In this document: piece by piece, positions 23,290 through 30,771 of the stretch
How the letters are laid out: each line of letters starts with the position of its first letter
Numbering within the stretch: the stretch's first letter is position 1
Assembly (NCBI GenBank): GCA_036279015.1
Contig: DASUJY010000053.1
Span: forward strand, 1 to 31,841
Reading direction: 5' to 3'
Source of the DNA: DATEOR01 sp036279015
GTDB lineage: Bacteria > Actinomycetota > Thermoleophilia > Gaiellales > Gaiellaceae
Length of the DNA stretch: 31,841 bases
Program-made: the position numbers and the translations under genes
Notes under the pieces: model-generated
What the model was told of the DNA's origin: nothing
The model's input: the letters and a program-made list of their open reading frames with translations, nothing else
Databases searched by the model: none

Positions 23290-24362
23290 TCGACCTTCGC
23301 TCCGACACGCTCACGCAGCCGACGGCGGACATGCGCCGCGCGATCGCGAACGCAGTCGTCGGCGACGAGCAGAAGCGCGAGGACCCGACCGTCGCCGCGC
23401 TCGAGGAGCGCGCCGCCGACCTCCTCGGCCAGGAGGAAGCGGTCTTTCTCCCGACGGCGACGATGGCGAACCAGATCGCGCTCCGGACGCTCACCGAGCC
23501 CGGCGACGAGGTGATCGCCGAGGAGATGGCGCACGTCTTCCGCTACGAGCTCGGAGGCCCGGCGGTCCACTCGGGCCTCGCCATGAAGTCGCTCTCGACC
23601 GAGCACGGGATCTTCGGCGCCGAGGACGTCCGCGAGGCCGTCAACCCGCCCGGCGACCTGCACACGGCGCCGACCCGGGTCGTCTGCTTCGAGAACACCC
23701 ACAACGGTGGCGGCGGACGCGTCTGGCCGCTCGCGCATCTGCGCGAGGTCGCCGCCGAGGCGCGCAGCCATGGGTTGAGCCTCCACCTCGACGGCGCCCG
23801 GCTGATGAATGCCACCGTCGCGAGCGGCACGCCCGCCGCCGACTACGGGCGCGAGTTCGACACGGTCACGCTCTGCCTGTCGAAGGGGCTTGGCTGTCCC
23901 CTCGGTGCAGTCATCGCGGGCTCGGGCGAGCGGATGGCGAAAGCTCGCCGGTTCAAGCACCTCTTCGGCGGAGCGATGCGGCAGGCCGGGATCGTCGCGG
24001 CGGCGGGCCTCTACGCTCTCGACCACCACGTCGACCGGCTCGCCGATGACCACGCGAATGCACGCCGCCTCGCGGAGGGCTTCGCGGATGCCGGCCTGCC
24101 GGTCGACCTCGAGCAGGTGGAGACGAACTTCGTCCAGCTCGACGCGGCCAGGATCGGCCTGACCGGGGACGACGCGATCGCGCTTCTGCGCGCCGAAGGC
24201 GTCCTGGTCTCATTCGCAGCGCGCAAGGACGTCCTCAGGGCACTCACGCACCTCGACGTCTCGGCCGACGACATCGAGCAAGCGGTCGCCGGCGCCGCAC
24301 GCGCCTTCAGCGGCTCGAAGCGCGCGGTCGAGCTCGCGGGCGACGCGCCGACGCCGTACTAG
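23286..24362 (+). CDS. ltaE: Low-specificity L-threonine aldolase
   Basis: A fold-type I PLP enzyme of 358 residues that splits L-threonine or L-allo-threonine into glycine and acetaldehyde. It opens with the family's MIDLRSDTLTQPTADMR and VVGDEQKREDPTVAALEE, has FLPTATMANQIALR, ENTHNGGGGRVWPL, LHLDGARLMNA (aspartate on the PLP ring nitrogen), and the PLP lysine K200 in CLSKGLGCPLGAVI. GTG 23286 overlaps the cupin stop as GTGA. Producing glycine beside the glycine cleavage operon makes a coherent threonine-to-one-carbon route. A convergent gene ends 16 bases downstream. Confidence 0.93.
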   Translation: MIDLRSDTLTQPTADMRRAIANAVVGDEQKREDPTVAALEERAADLLGQEEAVFLPTATMANQIALRTLTEPGDEVIAEEMAHVFRYELGGPAVHSGLAMKSLSTEHGIFGAEDVREAVNPPGDLHTAPTRVVCFENTHNGGGGRVWPLAHLREVAAEARSHGLSLHLDGARLMNATVASGTPAADYGREFDTVTLCLSKGLGCPLGAVIAGSGERMAKARRFKHLFGGAMRQAGIVAAAGLYALDHHVDRLADDHANARRLAEGFADAGLPVDLEQVETNFVQLDAARIGLTGDDAIALLRAEGVLVSFAARKDVLRALTHLDVSADDIEQAVAGAARAFSGSKRAVELAGDAPTPY

Positions 24363-24378
24363 CGTTCGAGCGGCCCCT

Positions 24379-24996
24379 TTACTCGGCGGGGTGGATTGCC
24401 GCCTCGTCGCCGAAGACGGAGCTCGAGAGCATGTAGAAGACCGCGATGGCGAGGTAGAGGGCCGCGCTCGTCTCCGGGCTCGCCAGCGCCACGAGCGTCG
24501 TCGCGCCGTACATGAACGGGCCGGGGAGGTAGGCCCGGGAGATGCCGTTCACCTCGCGCGGGTCGGCGTCCGGACGCAGGAGCCGCCGGCCGGTGGCCGC
24601 GTAGCGCCAGAGGGCGTTGAAGAGGAGGGCGGTGATCGTCATCGTGACCCCGTACGTGATTGCCGCCTCGCGCCCGTTTCCTCCCCACGCGTAGTCGGCG
24701 AGGAGCACGGTGGGGAAGGGGACGAAGGCGATGAGCATCAGAAGCCCGAGGTTGAGGTAGAGGAAGCGGAAGTCCGCCTCGCGGAGCTGCCGGAAGACGG
24801 TGTGGTGGTTCACCCACATGATCCCGATCGTGAGGAAGCTCGTCGCGTAGGCCAGGTAGGAGGGCCACAGATCGAGCAGGGCCTGGCCGAGCTCCCCCGG
24901 CTCCTCGAGGTGCGGGACCGCGATCTCGAGCACGAGGAGCGTGGTCGCGATGGCGAAGACGCCGTCCGAGAACGCCTCGAGCCTGCCGGTCTCCAC
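24379..24996 (-). CDS. TMEM175-like potassium channel (DUF1211)
   Basis: A 205-residue integral membrane protein with about six helices. Its first helix, RLEAFSDGVFAIATTLLVLEI, carries the F-S-D-G-V-F-A-I-A-x-T-L signature of the DUF1211/TMEM175 family, whose bacterial members form potassium-selective channels; the conserved WVNHH segment follows in the third helix. Channel activity here is inferred from the family. The GTG start at 24996 has no ribosome binding site but TACCCT (minus, 25008-25003) lies six bases upstream, so the mRNA may be leaderless. It is convergent with threonine aldolase and follows the ABC permease, from which it is separated by a terminator-like hairpin. Confidence 0.85.
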   Translation of the reverse strand: METGRLEAFSDGVFAIATTLLVLEIAVPHLEEPGELGQALLDLWPSYLAYATSFLTIGIMWVNHHTVFRQLREADFRFLYLNLGLLMLIAFVPFPTVLLADYAWGGNGREAAITYGVTMTITALLFNALWRYAATGRRLLRPDADPREVNGISRAYLPGPFMYGATTLVALASPETSAALYLAIAVFYMLSSSVFGDEAAIHPAE

Positions 24997-25012
24997 GTGT
25001 CAAGGGTAGTGA

Positions 25013-25038
25013 GGGGCCCGGCCGTGAGACCGGGCCCC
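25013..25038 (-). terminator. GC-rich hairpin after the ABC transporter genes
   Basis: GGGGCCCGG (25013-25021) and CCGGGCCCC (25030-25038) form a perfect 9-bp stem around an 8-base loop, starting 10 bases after the permease stop. There is no uridine tract, which is usual in very GC-rich genomes. It should end the ABC operon transcript, though its DNA also occupies the upstream promoter region of the TMEM175-like gene. Confidence 0.6.
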
Positions 25039-25048
25039 GGGGAGCGGC

Positions 25049-27601
25049 TTACTCGTACTGGAGTGCGCGGAGGACGTTCAGCTTGGCCGCCCGCCTCGCA
25101 GGCAGGATCGCGGCGACGATGCCCACGATGATCGCGGCGACGGCGAAGCCGATGATCTGGCCGACCGGCACGTCGAACTTGATGAAGTCGACCCGGACCG
25201 TGAGCAGGGCTGCCAGCACGACTCCGAGGACGATTCCGAGCACCGCGCCGATGAGTGCCGTGATGACGCTTTCGTAGCGAATCATCCTGCGAACCTGACG
25301 GCGCGTCATCCCGACCGCCCGCAGCGTCCCGATCTCGCGTGTGCGCTCGAAGACGGTCAAGACGAGCGTGTTGATGATCCCGAAGAGGCTGACGATCACC
25401 GACAGCGCGAGCAGGAGGTAGAGGATGTTCAGGATGTTGTTCAGGAAGCCGACCTGGTTGTCCTTGAACTCGTCGCGCGTTTGCCCCTTCGCGTTGGGGA
25501 ATTCCGCGAGCGCGTTGTCGAGCGCCTGCGTGTTCGCGTCGGTGACGCCGCCGCTCATCTTTACGAACGAGTAGAGGTTCTCCGGCTGGTCGTAGTTCTT
25601 GTCGAACGTCGCAGCCGAGAAGGTCACCGCACCGAAGGGAGAGCCTCCCGCGGGTGGGTCGAAGATTCCCTTGACGACGAGTGGGACGACGGTGCCGCTC
25701 GGCGCCGTGATCTTGACCGGAGAGCCGATCGTCAGGTTGTGATCGTCGGCGAAGTCGTCGTCGACGAAGGCGCCGTTCTCGCCGAGCGCGCCGAAGACCG
25801 CTTGCGAGCCGTCCTTCCAGTCGAGGTTGAGCGCCTGGCCGGCGTCCGGCGTCACAGCGGTGACGTTATGAACGTCTCCGAAGACGAGCGCCTGCCCGGC
25901 CCGGACGCTTGCAACCGCCTCGACACCGGGCGCCTGCGCGGCGGCGTCCGCCGCGTCGGTCGGAATCGGCGAGAAGTTGTTCTCAGCCGTGATCGCGTAG
26001 TCGGAGACGAAGATCTTGTCCACCGCTCCGGTGAAGCTCGAGCGAATCCCCTGCCCGAGCACCGCCACGAGCGTGACGAGCGCGAGGCCGATCATGAGCG
26101 CCGCGGCAGTGGAAGCGGTGCGTTGCGGGTTGCGCTTGGCGTTGCCGCGCGCGAGCCGGCCGGACGCTCCGCCCACCCGCGCGGAGGGCCAGCCAAGGAC
26201 CGTTGCGAGCCCCGGCACGAGCTTCGAGGCGAAGAGCGCAACGCCGATGAAGACGAGCAGCGCGCCGGCGCCCATGGACAGGAGAACCGTGGAGGTTCCT
26301 CCGCCTCCGAAGAGGCCGTAGATCACGAGGCCGAAGCCGATCGCGGCGAGGACCAACGCAGCGGGAGTCCTGAAGCGCGCGAAGCGCGACTCCGGCAGGG
26401 TGGCGCCCTCGCGCACCGCGGCGATGGGCGGCACCCTGGTCGCCCTGATCGCAGGCCGGAGGCTCGCGCCGACCGTGACGATGATGCCCACCACGAGCGC
26501 GACGACGATCGTGCGCGTCTCGAAGATCAGACCGCTGTTCGGAAGCGTGAAGCCGACCGCGTCGAAGAGCCAGAAGAGACCCTTGGCGAGCCCGAGCCCG
26601 AGGAAGAGACCGACCACCGACGCGAAGACTCCGACGACGAGCGACTCGATCAGGATCGACCTCAAAACCTGGCGCCGCGACGCTCCGACGGTGCGAAGCG
26701 TTGCTAGCTCGCGGGTGCGTTGGGCGATCGTGATCGAGAGCGAGTTCGCGATCACGAAGGCGCCGACGAAGAGGGCGATGCCGCCGAACGCGAGCAGGAA
26801 CGTACGGAGGAAGCTGATGAACTCGTCCGTATCCTCGGCGTCGTTCTTCGCCTGCTGTGCTGCGGTGCGCACCTGCGCGTCCGCGGGGAGGACGGTTCTG
26901 AGCTCATCCGCGACCTGGGTGTCCGAGACGCCGGGCTTCGCTGCAACGGCGATCTCGTCGAGCTGTCCCTCCCTGGCGAAGATCCTCTGTGCCGTCGGCA
27001 GGTCCAAGCCGACGAGCGTGGCACCGCCGATCGTCGAGACGGAGCCGAATTTCACGAGTCCCGAAATGCCGAAATTCTCGACCGGGCCGCGGCCCTGGAC
27101 GCCGACCGTGTCGCCGACCTTGAATCCCTCCTTGTCCGCGGTCGAGGCGTCGATCACGACCTCTTTCCCTTGCGGCCACGAGCCTTCGACGAGCGAGAGC
27201 GGGTTGAAGCGGCTGTCTCCGTTCGCGATCGAGAAGCCGAGATTCGGTGCGCCCCCGTACACGATCGCCTTGCCGTCGTCGCCGATGATCTGGGCGTTGC
27301 CCGAGACGCTCCCTTCTGCTTCCGCGACATCGGGCTGCGACTCGACGGTCTGGAGCAGCGAGTCGTCGAGCGGAGGCGCGGTCGCCCCGCTGTCGTCGGT
27401 CAAGTCGAAGGCCGACTTCCCGCTGATGACGACGCTCGAGCCCTGCCGGGAGTCGGTGAAGATGTTGTCGAAGGCCTTGTCGATCGAATCGGTGAGGACC
27501 AGGGTGCCGGCCACGAGCGCCACGCCCAGCACGATCGCGACCGCGGTGAGAACACTGCGGAGCTTCCGGCCCCAAAGGCCTCTGAGCGCGACCCGTGTCA
27601 T
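25049..27601 (-). CDS. ABC transporter permease, MacB/FtsX type with two FtsX domains
   Basis: An 850-residue permease. It begins with a short cytoplasmic stretch and a membrane helix (about residues 14-36), then a large extracytoplasmic MacB-type core domain. A first FtsX block of three helices lies at about 262-400 and contains IAQRTRELATLRTVGASRRQVL. Two further helices follow (about 415-460), then a second extracytoplasmic domain and a terminal FtsX block with FERTREIGTLRAVGMTRRQVRRMI. The paired coupling sequences contact the ATPase encoded just upstream (4-base ATGA overlap). Such systems act in lipoprotein, peptide or drug handling rather than classical import; the substrate is unknown. 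Confidence 0.92.
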   Translation of the reverse strand: MTRVALRGLWGRKLRSVLTAVAIVLGVALVAGTLVLTDSIDKAFDNIFTDSRQGSSVVISGKSAFDLTDDSGATAPPLDDSLLQTVESQPDVAEAEGSVSGNAQIIGDDGKAIVYGGAPNLGFSIANGDSRFNPLSLVEGSWPQGKEVVIDASTADKEGFKVGDTVGVQGRGPVENFGISGLVKFGSVSTIGGATLVGLDLPTAQRIFAREGQLDEIAVAAKPGVSDTQVADELRTVLPADAQVRTAAQQAKNDAEDTDEFISFLRTFLLAFGGIALFVGAFVIANSLSITIAQRTRELATLRTVGASRRQVLRSILIESLVVGVFASVVGLFLGLGLAKGLFWLFDAVGFTLPNSGLIFETRTIVVALVVGIIVTVGASLRPAIRATRVPPIAAVREGATLPESRFARFRTPAALVLAAIGFGLVIYGLFGGGGTSTVLLSMGAGALLVFIGVALFASKLVPGLATVLGWPSARVGGASGRLARGNAKRNPQRTASTAAALMIGLALVTLVAVLGQGIRSSFTGAVDKIFVSDYAITAENNFSPIPTDAADAAAQAPGVEAVASVRAGQALVFGDVHNVTAVTPDAGQALNLDWKDGSQAVFGALGENGAFVDDDFADDHNLTIGSPVKITAPSGTVVPLVVKGIFDPPAGGSPFGAVTFSAATFDKNYDQPENLYSFVKMSGGVTDANTQALDNALAEFPNAKGQTRDEFKDNQVGFLNNILNILYLLLALSVIVSLFGIINTLVLTVFERTREIGTLRAVGMTRRQVRRMIRYESVITALIGAVLGIVLGVVLAALLTVRVDFIKFDVPVGQIIGFAVAAIIVGIVAAILPARRAAKLNVLRALQYE

Positions 27602-28371
27602 TGCCGCGCGACTTCGTCCATCGCGGCGACGATCTCGCTCTGGCTCGCGCCTCGGAGCTCCTTGACGATGCAGCCGTCGGCGAGGAAGAGGATCCGGTCT
27701 GCGATCGCCGCGGCGCGGGCGTCATGCGTGACCATGACGACCGTCTGGCCGAACTCGGCGACCATGTCGCGGAGGAGATCGAGGATCTCGCCGCTCGTGG
27801 CCGAGTCGAGGTTGCCCGTCGGCTCGTCGGCGAAGATGACGGTTGGCTTGGAGGCAAGGGCGCGAGCGATGGCGACGCGCTGCTGCTGGCCGCCCGAAAG
27901 CTCCGAGGGGCGGTGCGTCCGCCGGTCGTCGAGACCGCTGCGCTTGATGACCTCCTCCAGCCAATGCTTGTCGAACTTGCCGCCGGCCAGCTCGAGTGGG
28001 AGCCGGATGTTCTCCTCGGCGGTCAGCATCGGAAGGAGGTTGAAGAACTGGAAGATGAAGCCGATGTGCTCGCGACGGAGCTTCGTCAGCTCGTTGTCGT
28101 TCAGCTTTGTGATCTCGGCGCCCTCGATCGAGACGGTGCCGGACGTCGGGCGGTCGAGCCCCGCGAGGATGTGCATCATCGTGGATTTGCCGGAGCCGGA
28201 CGGCCCCATGACGGCCGTCAGCTCGCCGTGTCGCACCTCGATCGAGCAGCCGTTCAATGCGTGGACCGCGGTCTCACCCTCGCCGTAGACGCGCGTGATC
28301 TCGTGCGCCTCGACGACGGCGCCGTCACGTTCTTCGGTTTTCGGCTGCTCCTCGGAAATCGCCGAAGTCAT
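27598..28371 (-). CDS. ABC transporter ATP-binding protein, MacB/LolD family
   Basis: A 257-residue ATPase with all motifs: Walker A GPSGSGKST, Q-loop FIFQFFNLLP, signature LSGGQQQRVAIARAL, Walker B VIFADEPTGNLD, and the switch histidine in VTHD. TRVYGEGETAVHALNGCSIEV and the FQFFNLLPMLTAEEN segment place it with MacB/LolD/FtsE-like exporters, and the neighbouring permease agrees. Residues 1-20 are an acidic extension before the nucleotide-binding domain. The ATG has GGGAGGA about nine bases upstream. A perfect inverted repeat lies 20-42 bases upstream and may control the pair. Confidence 0.95.
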   Translation of the reverse strand: MTSAISEEQPKTEERDGAVVEAHEITRVYGEGETAVHALNGCSIEVRHGELTAVMGPSGSGKSTMMHILAGLDRPTSGTVSIEGAEITKLNDNELTKLRREHIGFIFQFFNLLPMLTAEENIRLPLELAGGKFDKHWLEEVIKRSGLDDRRTHRPSELSGGQQQRVAIARALASKPTVIFADEPTGNLDSATSGEILDLLRDMVAEFGQTVVMVTHDARAAAIADRILFLADGCIVKELRGASQSEIVAAMDEVARQ

Positions 28372-28390
28372 CTCTCAGTCCTCCCAGTGT

Positions 28391-28413
28391 TTTGACTCAC
28401 CTAGCCTGTCAAA
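28391..28413. promoter_or_regulatory. Inverted repeat upstream of the ABC transporter operon
   Basis: TTTGAC (28391-28396) and GTCAAA (28408-28413) are perfect 6-base arms separated by 11 bases, a spacing of 17 bp between arm centres that suits a dimeric regulator. On the minus strand one arm also reads TTGACA, a perfect -35 box, although no good -10 box is seen at 16-18 bases. It lies just upstream of the ATPase gene's ribosome binding site. Confidence 0.45.
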
Positions 28414-28445
28414 CCGCGAGCCGGCCACCAAGGAGGAAGGCGCGA

Positions 28446-28478
28446 CTCTTAACGTGTGGCTAACCGAACCACGAAGAG
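28446..28478 (-). terminator. Possible terminator of the antiporter gene
   Basis: CTCTT (28446-28450) can pair with AAGAG (28474-28478), and inside it GTGGCT (28456-28461) with AACCAC (28467-28472) allowing one G-T pair. The interrupted hairpin begins two bases after the antiporter stop. The stems are short and there is no clear uridine run, so support is modest. Confidence 0.35.
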
Positions 28479-28479
28479 C

Positions 28480-29517
28480 CTAGCGGTCTCCTGCGGCAAG
28501 GAAGCCGACGGCGACGCCGGCGTACGCGGCGATGAGCGCGAGACCCCGTCCGCGGCTCGAACGCCCGCCCCAGAGGACCGCTGCGGCGAAGGCGACGGCC
28601 CCGCCGAGCGCGATGAGCTCGACCTCCCGGAAGGAGAGCGCGAGCGGCTCGATCGCCCAGGAGAGGAGCGCGACCGCCGGGATCAGGAAGACCGCCACCT
28701 GCGCGCTCGACGCGAGCGCGATCTCGGCCGCGAGCCTGATCCTGCCGCGATAGGCGACGACGACGGCTCCCCCGTGCTCGGCGGCGTTTCCGACGATCGC
28801 GACGATCACGGCGGCGACGAAGAAGTCGCTCAGGTGGGCCTTCTCGGCGAAGGTTTCTAGGGAGCCGACGAGGATCTCCGCCACGAGCGCGGTGACGACG
28901 GTGGCGGCGCCGAGGACGAGCAGCGAGGTCGTCAGCCTCCAGGCCTCGCCCGCGGCCGGCTCGTCGGAGACGTGCTGCCGGCGGTGCCTCCGGAGCGAGA
29001 GCCACGTCACCCCGAGATAGACGACGAGGAGGACGATCGAGACGGGGACGGACAGCTCGGCCAGGGAGTGCCGGTCCGGGTCGCCGCTCCAGCCGGGAAC
29101 GGCTGGGATGAGGAAGAGGAGGACCGCGAAGGCGACGAGCGCGAACGACGTGAGGCTCGACTCGCGGTCGAGCTCGCCGCGTCCGCCGAAGGCGAGCGAG
29201 AAGCCGAGGACGAGCAGGAGGTTCCCGATCACGCTTCCCGAGAGGGATCCGCGCACCACCTCCGTGAGGCCGTCGCTCACGGCGAAGAGCGCGATGATCA
29301 GCTCGGGCGCGTTGCCGAAGGTGGCGTTCAGGAAGCCGCCGATGCCGGGGCCGGTGTGGTGCGCGGCCTGCTCGGTCGCCTCTCCGATCAGCCAGGCGAG
29401 TGGGATGAGGGCGCAGGCGGCTACGACGAAGAGGACGATGTCGCCCGCGCCGGTCCGGTCGAGCGCGATCACGGCCGGCCCGAGAGCGAGCAAGCCGTAG
29501 AGGACTTTGCGGACCAT
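28480..29517 (-). CDS. Calcium/proton antiporter (CaxA-like)
   Basis: A 345-residue membrane protein with about eleven helices and the two inverted cation-exchanger repeats. The alpha-1 motif GGFLNATFGNAPELIIALFA and the alpha-2 motif VGNAAEHGGAVVVAYRGR carry the paired glutamates that bind Ca2+ in the CAX family. It would expel cytoplasmic Ca2+ in exchange for protons. ATG 29517 lacks a ribosome binding site; TAGGGT (minus, 29532-29527) is nine bases upstream, so a leaderless mRNA is likely. It is divergent from the HAD hydrolase with only 29 bases between. Confidence 0.92.
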   Translation of the reverse strand: MVRKVLYGLLALGPAVIALDRTGAGDIVLFVVAACALIPLAWLIGEATEQAAHHTGPGIGGFLNATFGNAPELIIALFAVSDGLTEVVRGSLSGSVIGNLLLVLGFSLAFGGRGELDRESSLTSFALVAFAVLLFLIPAVPGWSGDPDRHSLAELSVPVSIVLLVVYLGVTWLSLRRHRRQHVSDEPAAGEAWRLTTSLLVLGAATVVTALVAEILVGSLETFAEKAHLSDFFVAAVIVAIVGNAAEHGGAVVVAYRGRIRLAAEIALASSAQVAVFLIPAVALLSWAIEPLALSFREVELIALGGAVAFAAAVLWGGRSSRGRGLALIAAYAGVAVGFLAAGDR

Positions 29518-29526
29518 GCCGCGCGC

Positions 29527-29536
29527 ACCCTAACGT
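29527..29536. promoter_or_regulatory. Divergent promoter: two -10 boxes sharing a central TA
   Basis: On the plus strand TAACGT (29531-29536) lies 10 bases before the HAD gene's GTG. On the minus strand TAGGGT (29532-29527) lies nine bases before the antiporter ATG. The boxes share the TA at 29531-29532, so one melted region could serve both directions. A plus-strand TTGCGG at 29507-29512 is 18 bases from its -10 box, inside the antiporter's first codons. Neither gene has a ribosome binding site. Confidence 0.5.
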
Positions 29537-29546
29537 TCGGGTTCGC

Positions 29547-30272
29547 GTGCTAGATGCGGTTCTCTTCGACTGGGGTGACACCCTCGTTCGCTTCGCCTAC
29601 GACGAGGCGCTGCTCGAGGCCGGGTGGGAAGCAGGGCTCGCGGCGCTCGGCCGCGCGGATCTTCCGGCCCACGAGGCAGCGGCTGCGCGCTTCCGCGAGC
29701 GCTACGTCCCGCTTCTCTGGCAGCCCGGCTCCGTCGAGGAGGTCGAGTATCCGGGACTCGTCCGCGAGTGCCTCGGCGGCCTCGGCGTGCGGGTGGACGA
29801 CGACGAGCTCGAGCGGTTCCTCGCCGCGGAGCACGCCGCCTGGAACCCGGCCCGCCTGCTCGGCGACTCGACGCACGCGCTCCTCGACGTCCTCCGCGAG
29901 CGAGGCCTCAAGACCGGCCTCGTCTCGAACGCCTTCGACCCGCCCGGCCTCTTGCACGGCGACCTCGAGCAGATGGGCCTCGGCAACCGTCTCGATGCAG
30001 CCGTTTTCTCGTCGGAGATCGGCAAGCGCAAGCCGCACCCGGCGATCTTCGAGGCGGCGCTCGACCGGCTCGGCGTCGACCCGAGCCGGGCCCTCTTCGT
30101 CGGCGACCGCCGCTACGAGGATGTGCGCGGCTCGAAGGAGCTCGGCATGAAGGCGGTCCAGGCGTACTGGTTCCGCGCCGACGAGGACGAGCGCGGGCTG
30201 GAGCCGGACTATGAGGCGTTCACCCCGATGGACGTGCTGAACGTGGTTCGGCGGCTCAGCGGCGAGCTGTAG
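29547..30272 (+). CDS. HAD-superfamily hydrolase (subfamily IA)
   Basis: A 241-residue cytoplasmic phosphatase-like protein. HAD motif I is LFDWGDTLV with the nucleophile D8; the usual second aspartate at +2 is glycine 10, and an aspartate sits at +3 (D11), a variant seen in a recognisable group of HAD proteins. Motif II is GLVSNAF, motif III SSEIGKRKPHPAIF with its lysine, and motif IV VGDRRYEDVRG. A helical cap fills residues 15-90. The substrate is unknown. The GTG start has no ribosome binding site and is probably leaderless. It is divergent from the antiporter gene. Confidence 0.9.
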   Translation: MLDAVLFDWGDTLVRFAYDEALLEAGWEAGLAALGRADLPAHEAAAARFRERYVPLLWQPGSVEEVEYPGLVRECLGGLGVRVDDDELERFLAAEHAAWNPARLLGDSTHALLDVLRERGLKTGLVSNAFDPPGLLHGDLEQMGLGNRLDAAVFSSEIGKRKPHPAIFEAALDRLGVDPSRALFVGDRRYEDVRGSKELGMKAVQAYWFRADEDERGLEPDYEAFTPMDVLNVVRRLSGEL

Positions 30273-30300
30273 CCGAACAGCGCGCTACACCCGGTTCGGC
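30272..30300 (+). terminator. Possible terminator after the HAD gene
   Basis: GCCGAAC (30272-30278) and GTTCGGC (30294-30300) form a perfect 7-bp stem with a 15-base loop, beginning at the last base of the HAD stop codon. There is no uridine tract. It separates the HAD gene from the cysteine-rich gene. Confidence 0.45.
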
Positions 30301-30350
30301 GGCGTGTCAAGTCTTGCGGGACGCCTGCACCTCACCCAAAATCCAGATGG

Positions 30351-30767
30351 ATGCAACGGCGATTGCCGATCGTTCAAGAGCTACCCCTGCGGCCACAGGA
30401 CGAGATCGAATGTCGCCGCTGCGGGGTCCACTGCGACAAGGTCGTGTACCCGGCCGCGTGCGTCACGCGGGCTTGTCCGTTCCTCTATGCGTACGAGGAG
30501 TGGGGGCACACCTACATCGGCTGCATGCAGAAGGTGTACGACGTCGAGATCGACCTCGATGCTCTCCAGGAGGCGCAGAAGCGCAAGGGCGGCTTCGGCG
30601 CCGTCAAGACGGTGCGCCAGCCGCTGCCCATGTGCAAGGCGGAGGTCGCCGCCTGCTACGAGCACCGGGCGGACGAGCTCGGCTGCGTCAACCCCGAGTT
30701 CTTCGAGCTCCCGCGCGGCAAGCCATCCTTCCGCGTGGTCGAGCAGCAGCCTTCCGAGCCCGCGTAA
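30351..30767 (+). CDS. Cysteine-rich protein of unknown function
   Basis: A 138-residue soluble protein I cannot assign. It has nine cysteines: C21 and C24 (C-R-R-C), C28, C37, C42, C58, C95, C102 and C112, with histidines at 27, 53 and 105. The first five resemble a metal or iron-sulfur binding cluster, and aromatic FLYAYEEWGHTYIGC follows. There is no signal peptide or membrane segment. Codon usage matches its neighbours and the frame is intact from ATG 30351, the first possible start; no clear ribosome binding site is seen. It lies four bases before the dehydrogenase start, so the two are probably co-transcribed. Zinc-binding and Fe-S protein are both possible. Confidence 0.7.
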   Translation: MQRRLPIVQELPLRPQDEIECRRCGVHCDKVVYPAACVTRACPFLYAYEEWGHTYIGCMQKVYDVEIDLDALQEAQKRKGGFGAVKTVRQPLPMCKAEVAACYEHRADELGCVNPEFFELPRGKPSFRVVEQQPSEPA

Positions 30768-30771
30768 CCCT

